From Pestalotiopsis fici W106-1 (taxonomy: Eukaryota; Ascomycota; Sordariomycetes; Amphisphaeriales; Sporocadaceae), in assembly GCF_000516985.1 (NCBI RefSeq), contig NW_006917092.1, forward strand, positions 5,151,924 through 5,215,923: a stretch of 64,000 nucleotides of DNA, read 5' to 3'. The notes beneath the pieces were generated by a model, which searched no databases, was not told where the DNA came from, and saw nothing but the letters and a program-made list of their open reading frames with translations. The position numbers and the translations under genes are program-made. Below are positions 58,736-64,000 of the stretch, piece after piece. Numbering within the stretch: the first letter of the stretch is position 1; each line of letters starts with the position of its first letter.

Positions 58736-60046
58736 GCGACTAGACACGTGGTCAGCGTAAGGTTGTAGTTGGAAATCTATTGCAAAGCTTGTATAGAAGT
58801 CGGAATGCCATGGATTCCGAGCAATGTAGGCTCGGTCGTTGACGGGCCTGAATGTTGCGTACTCTCCTGTAATCGCAAAGTCGGAGTCTTTAGGGATAGT
58901 TTTCTGGTACTTCTCCATGTTCAAACATCTTATGGTATCAATGTACCAACTCGACAACAGCGAGGCTCAAACCTTTCACGAGGAAAGATCTTAGCGGATA
59001 AGTGAGAATTAATAGTATACCTCCAAATGATGTATTTAGCAATATATTTGTCATAATGTGTGATGAGCACTAGGGATAGGGTTGAGTTTCTTGAATTAAA
59101 GTAAAACTTGATGTAGTAAAATTCTGGCTTCAAGAATGACATGATCCGGAGCTTAGCTGTCTTCCGGCATCAGCGAATTAGCCAGACTACAGCCACGAGT
59201 CGTCAAAAGAGTCAGTCAAGATTTGGGATCTCTGCATTGCGTTGTATAAATTTAAGCCAAGCGACTTGAAGAGTCGCCGCCTACTCATAGCTGTGCTGTG
59301 CACAGGAAGAGAAACAGAAAGAAACGCAAGTGCATACCAAACCATGAAAAGGTTTACGCCACGACCAAGAAGTCGCGACACCTTGATGGCCGAACCATTA
59401 AACAAAGAGAAGAGACGAAAATTCAGAGGTGCAAGACCAATGAGTTCGATCTTCTGGAGGTATCGTAAAGGCAAAGGGGAAACAGTGGTGACTGAATCCG
59501 GGTATCTGAAGAACACAAAAGCAAAACAAGAGCCGCGTGAAACCATATCATCAAAGCTGTAAATCAGGCGTCAGAAGCATGATGCCTCGTTAGCTTGTTT
59601 CCTCCCCAGTCCGTCCTTCCAGTACCTTTATCTCTTTGGATCGATGTTCCACTCGATGATGATTTGACAAGAGAGGATTGTAAAAGATACCTGTGACTTG
59701 ATCAATTATTTGGTGCTCACAAAGGTTTGAGGAAAGTTATTATAGGGGAGTGTACTTTATAGGTCCATCTTTGGGATTCGGATGTAAACAAGTCTTTATG
59801 GTACACTGTGCCGGCGAAAACGAAAAGCAAGAACAAACGCAATGCAGAGATGTACAGTCTCTATTATGATATCCGTTAGTCAATCTCAGTCGAGCGTATC
59901 CAGGAGCTGAGGGAACTTACAGGTTCGCAAACCATCTCAATATTAAGATGTTGCCTTCCTACTGTGTAGACGTGTCTATTGAACATTATGAGCGGACGAA
60001 GCTTTGATCTCAATAAGCTGCCGGGTACTCACCGTGAGGTTATCCT
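58736..60046. other. intergenic, convergent
   Basis: 1.3 kb between the HET gene stop and the stop of the minus-strand Pro/Gln-rich gene. Overlapping frames of 106 and 119 codons at 59187-59562 on opposite strands show no features; I do not call either. Confidence 0.4.
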
Positions 60047-61606
60047 TTAGTCCTCCAGGCGGACAGCGTAGAAGCCGCCCCAGGGAGTGACGTACCAGCG
60101 GACAGGCAGTCTATCGAGGGTAAACCGGTTGCGCTTAGTCCAGTTACCATCTAGCTCACGAAGGAGGTACATGCGTGAAGGGTCATCGTCGGCTGGCTTC
60201 ATCTCCTGGGGCTCCAAGAGACTACTGGCGTGCATGTCGTTGAGCAACTGAGCATTGTGCTCACCCTGGGTACGGCCGACGCCCATGATATCAGGGGGGT
60301 TGGGGTTGGGGTTGCCACCGGGGCCGCAATTACCTGTCATCAGCACCTGGGGCTGAGGCTGTCCTCCGGCGCCGACGACGACGTTTCCCATGGGCTGAGG
60401 CATGCCAGGAGTGGGCATGACGGCGGGATAACCCTGGCCGGGCATTCCAGTGGCGACATACTGAATGGGCTGACCGTTTTGAAGAACGAAGGGCTGGGTC
60501 TGGTTGGGCATCATAGGCATAGCCATGGGAGCAGTAGCAACACCATTCTGAACCTACAAGGAATAAAACTGTTAGCTGAGCTTCTTGGAGATTGATGTGA
60601 TTGATATGGGGAATGTTGAGATTGCATAATGCGCCGGTTGTTGTTCAGTCGCGTTTGGCACTTCCACCCAAGATCACAAGATAGAGCGCGTGTTCCATCA
60701 TAGTCCCAGAGAGCCAAGATCAGACGAGAGACTTGCATGGTAGGGGCACGAGCAAGTGATGCCCGGCTGAAGTGGAATGAAAAATCCCGTCTGCTGAACA
60801 GCCTGCTGATTCTGCTGCTGGTTGTGGACAAAACAAACCTGCGGCATGGCGACACCAACGGGGGCCTGTCCAGGAGCCATGGGAACGGCGTAGGTGCAGG
60901 GGGTAGACTGGTAAGTAGCACCCAATTGAACACCGGCGGCTGCCTGCTGCTGGAAGCCACGGTCGGAACGAGGACGGAAAATATGCTGGATCGGACCATA
61001 GGTGGTGTCGGGCACGGGCGGCTGGAAGTTCTGGCCCGTGTTGGGGGGAACTCCATTTCCGTAGTCGGCCATTTTCAGGATGTTCTGATGGCGACGGTGA
61101 TGGGGGAAATGATTCTGAAGTGTTTGTGCAACTTGGAAATGGTGATGGGAATTGAATGGATTGGATTTTGCAGCGAGGAGTTGGGTCTCCTGTTTGCGAG
61201 GTTGGAAATCGTGGGTGTGACTGACCAGGAAAGAGGACTGAGCTTGGTTGAAGAAGCTTGTAGTAGCAGCTCCGGGGTGGGGCACAAGACCAGTAGCTGG
61301 ATGATAGGCAAGGCCAATGCCGGGACGAACCTGAGATGCCTGCTGAGGCTGGCCTCCAGTCCAATGAATGAAGGGCTGCTGTCCGAAGGCAGGATTGGGG
61401 CCGTTGACGACACCTCGAGTATGAGCTCCAACCGTGTAAAACTGTTGAACACCAGCACCCTTGAAGTTGGGATCGGAGGCAGTACCAGCAGCGGGGTTGG
61501 CACTGGAAAACTCGTCGTCATCAGAGGAATCTCGTCGAGATCGAAGGATGGGGCGGACGGGGACCTCGTCTTCGATCGTGACCTTTTTGCCCTTCTTTGC
61601 TGGCAT
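60047..61606 (-). CDS. Pro/Gln/Gly-rich conserved fungal protein of unknown function
   Basis: I do not recognise a named family. Exons are inferred as 60737-61606 and 60047-60553, 458 residues. The N-terminus is basic and acidic in turn (MPAKKGKKVTIEDEVPVRPILRSRRDSSDDDEF), a nuclear-type profile. The middle is Gln/Pro/Gly-rich (PPVPDTTYGPIQHIFRPRSD, QQQNQQAVQQ). The C-terminus is compact and looks domain-like: MYLLRELDGNWTKRNRFTLD then RWYVTPWGGFYAVRLED. The join uses GC-AG borders (CAT|GCAAGT...TTGTAG|GTT); no GT donor gives the right frame. A second, in-frame intron (61085-61225, 141 nt, GTCAGT...ATCAG) is likely and would leave 411 residues. A start at MADYGNG (inside) is a less likely alternative. 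Confidence 0.65.
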
Positions 61607-62817
61607 CGTGGTAACCCGCTCCGTAGTTGAGTCGAATGGATTCAACAGAGAAGTAGAAAAGAAGAAGAGAGAAAAGGTTCTGAGAATTGCAGCTGGGTGC
61701 TTGGAGGAGTGGTAGTACTGTTGGAGCCCCAGCTGTGATGGTTGAGTTGTGTAATGAATGATGGTTTCAGGTCTGGGAAACTTCCAAACAGCCTTAAGTA
61801 GAGGAAAATTTTGCTTCAAGATACGGGAAAGACCAACAAAGTGACTGGGAAGGGCCGGCCATCTGACGAGACCCACGGGGACAGGCCTGTTGAGATCGTC
61901 GGCGTCGGCGGCGGCGACATAGGCGTCTGGATGTTTGATATATCCGTCGGCGGTGATATAGATATCTGGCTATTTGATATATCCGCCGGCGGCGGGAAGA
62001 CATGGAGCTTTCATGATTAAACTCTCGAGACAGCAGAGATCAGACGGTAAAGATTTCGTTCCATCAGACGGGCGCACAAGCATTCACCATGCGGATATGG
62101 ATCAGGCGTTCAGGATGAGTGTGGAAAAAAGGGACAGACAAAACCTACCGGACTTCCTACGCGAGGCACCCATCGCTGTCCATCCCATACGTACTGGAAC
62201 ATTTGCTGACGAGGTCTCGTGGGAGGATCATCTTCCTCGAGGATTATGTCCTTGATGGGCCAGCATGAACACATTTTGACCATTTCAGAGTCGTCGTCGC
62301 GTTTGTGTAGAGTCGTTGGTTGTTCGTGATGCGGGGACCGATAAAGACTTCCGGTCGTGATAATTAATGGTGGAGAAGAAAAAAAAAAAGGTGTCTGCTC
62401 TGTGCTACTAATAATGGATCTTGGATGCTTGCATATTCACGAGTGTTCAAAAATGAACTAATGACTGATGGCAAGTGGCAGTTGCAGCTGGCGAGTGAAT
62501 CTTTGTGTGAACGTCTTTTTGATTAACACTATCTATCTGCCTGATGAATCGGCATCCAACAACCGTGTGATCCAAATCAACTTGATCCTGATCTTTACCT
62601 TTCCTCCTTTTTACATGAACACAGCCTTCATCTTTTTCTCCCCAGGTACATTCAAAATCTGGGGCCATATTGCAACCTGGCTCAGCCGATGAAGGCATAC
62701 CACAAGTATGTTGTGAGTTAGAGACTCTTCAAGTTTTCGTGTGATCCAGGGTCGCATATCCTTTCCAAAGTGGTGGAATCTGTCATCTTCCCTTACTTCA
62801 AATAACCTGGAGAATAT
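61607..62817. other. intergenic, no gene seen
   Basis: 1.2 kb between two minus-strand genes. It should hold the promoter of the Pro/Gln-rich gene. Contains a short direct repeat at 61926-61992. Confidence 0.45.
61926..61992. repeat. 28-nt imperfect direct repeat
   Basis: Units 61926-61953 and 61965-61992 match at 25 of 28 positions; both contain TTTGATATATCCG followed by CGGCGG-type sequence. Confidence 0.8.
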
Positions 62818-63990
62818 TCAATCCAAGTACCAAGGTTTGACACCAGGTCTGTAGTTCTCAGGGATGGGAAGCATGACCATTGACCAACCTTGAACAGGTT
62901 CAGTTACATCCCCATTGTCCTCCGACGGCAGGATTTCTGCCTCGGTAGGATTGTTCTGTCTGATCTCGAAGGATTCACCTCGTTGCTCAAGAATATGGGA
63001 CTGTAGTCCTAGTCAGTAATCACTTTTGAAGCTATTTATCGTCATGCACAGACAACATACCCTGATGAATACCGGGAATATGCTGGAGGTAATGCGGAAC
63101 GCGTTGAGTAGGCGTTGGAAGTCTTCCTAGGTCTTCAGGCTCCGCCACTCGCCAACCAACTTGAATGGGGAGTCCTCTAGGCTCTTGTATGACCAATCGT
63201 CGAGGCTCACTCCGTTGGCGATACCACTCAAGGCACAAGTTTGCTCCGTATCATTGTCGTACTTGTCCCAGTTAAAGATTTCGTCAATAAAAGCATTAGT
63301 GCCTTGGCCGAGAAGGGTTTCGTTGTTCTCGTGGTCAATGGTATTGAGCCAGTTGAGGAATTGCTCCTGAGAACCCTGGATTCCAGTAGTTATAGCTTGG
63401 TGGTACTGGAAGGACGCCTGGTTCTTGTCGTCAACTCTCATCAGATAGATTGGAAGCTTCATCAGGGTCGAGGGAGGAATCAGCTCCTCTTTGGACAACA
63501 GTTGATCACGAGCGAGCATTTGTATCTATGAAGCAGTGAGCAACTAATCGCAAAGGACTTGGCATTGAGAGTGATAATGGTAAATGACCTTTTCCTTTGT
63601 ATCCATCATCTCCAGTGGCTTAGTGTCCCACAAAAGGATGAGGCGCTGGAGCTCAATGTCTTCATCCAGAGAAGCCCGCATCTCGGCGACAATGTCAGGG
63701 TGACGGACCATGAATCCTTCCAGGTCCGAGTAGTAGGCGCGGAGTTTAGGATCAGTGGGTGCTGAATCATCGCAGTTTATGCGCAAAAGTGTTGTCGGGT
63801 CCTCCGAGGATATATAGGCATAATCGGGGTCGGTCTGTTGCGCCTTGCTTTCGCCAGTTTGCTCGTCAAGTCCCCAGACGAACTTTTGGCTGAGGATGTC
63901 GTTCAAGTCAGCAGGAACACCAGTTGATCGCCAACTCAAGAGATAGTAAGAAACCAAATGGTTCTTGAGTTGCTCTGCTGTGAGGGCCAT
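62818..63990 (-). CDS. hypothetical protein with one frame break
   Basis: Family not recognised. Exon 1 is 63589-63990 (MALTAEQLKNHLVSYYLLSWR...). Exon 2 runs from 63525. The last exon is 62818-63008, ending VKPWYLD, after a GTATGT...ACTAG intron (63009-63060). In exon 2 the frame reads DDWSYKSLEDSPFKLVGEWRSLKT and then stops at 63127. A second frame continues as VAEPEDLGRLPTPTQRVPHYLQHIPGIHQ and splices cleanly to the last exon. The exon total is one base short of whole codons, so a single-base loss near 63141-63147 would explain it. Alternatively a 41-nt intron (63184-63224, GTATCG...ACAAG) restores the frame and gives 338 residues. No signal peptide or membrane segment is seen. Start ATG 63990 lies 10 bp from the window edge. 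Confidence 0.55.
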
Positions 63991-64000
63991 GACGATGAGG

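Noticed and set aside
59187..59562. Overlapping ORFs of 119 (minus) and 106 (plus) codons
   Set aside because: No recognisable features and no basis to choose a strand.
1..64000. CRISPR arrays, bacterial operon signals, rRNA genes
   Set aside because: None seen; the sequence is eukaryotic with spliceosomal introns.

Overview
The window is nuclear DNA of a filamentous ascomycete, most likely a sordariomycete and probably Hypocreales. Genes carry short 45-185 nt spliceosomal introns with GT-AG borders and CTAAC-like branch sites. The conserved proteins (RCO-1/Tup1, ERG3, eL28, DUF2015, Trs33, PIAS-type SUMO ligase) read as Pezizomycotina forms. Clade and species are inferred from recall, not from a search. 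Exon borders were set by hand from splice signals and reading-frame continuity.

Layout. 1-6841: no intact gene; (CA)n, a G/C-run patch and an AT-rich block holding what looks like a decayed DUF3176-type gene. 6842-24019: compact housekeeping block: Vps72/YL1, a DUF2423 protein, a Siz/PIAS SUMO ligase, TRAPP subunit Trs33, cytosolic malate dehydrogenase, ribosomal protein eL28, a DUF2015/UPF0357 protein and sterol C5-desaturase ERG3. 24020-27122: gene-free.

27123-40149 is the accessory island: a tyrosinase, a full-size ABCB-type transporter with a frame break in its first nucleotide-binding domain, a DUF7587-like protein, a UstYa-family (DUF3328) protein with two HxxHC motifs, and a small secreted protein made of four copies of a His/Lys/Arg/Gly-rich peptide bounded by dibasic or Arg sites with an acidic spacer. 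Precursor, UstYa, tyrosinase and exporter together are the usual parts of a fungal dikaritin-type RiPP cluster. The repeats contain no Tyr, Phe or Trp, which known dikaritin chemistry normally needs. The island is therefore either a divergent RiPP system or a cationic-peptide system that looks like one. This is the main candidate novelty of the window.

40150-46907: a 6.7 kb stretch without a gene, holding a 50-bp inverted repeat pair that brackets degenerate TTAGGG units. 46908-53083: Tup1/RCO-1 co-repressor, an RNase MRP protein 1-like protein and a fungal rhodopsin-domain membrane protein. 56363-58735: a large intronless HET-domain protein. 60047-63990: a Pro/Gln-rich conserved protein with a probable GC-AG intron, and a hypothetical gene whose reading frame breaks once.
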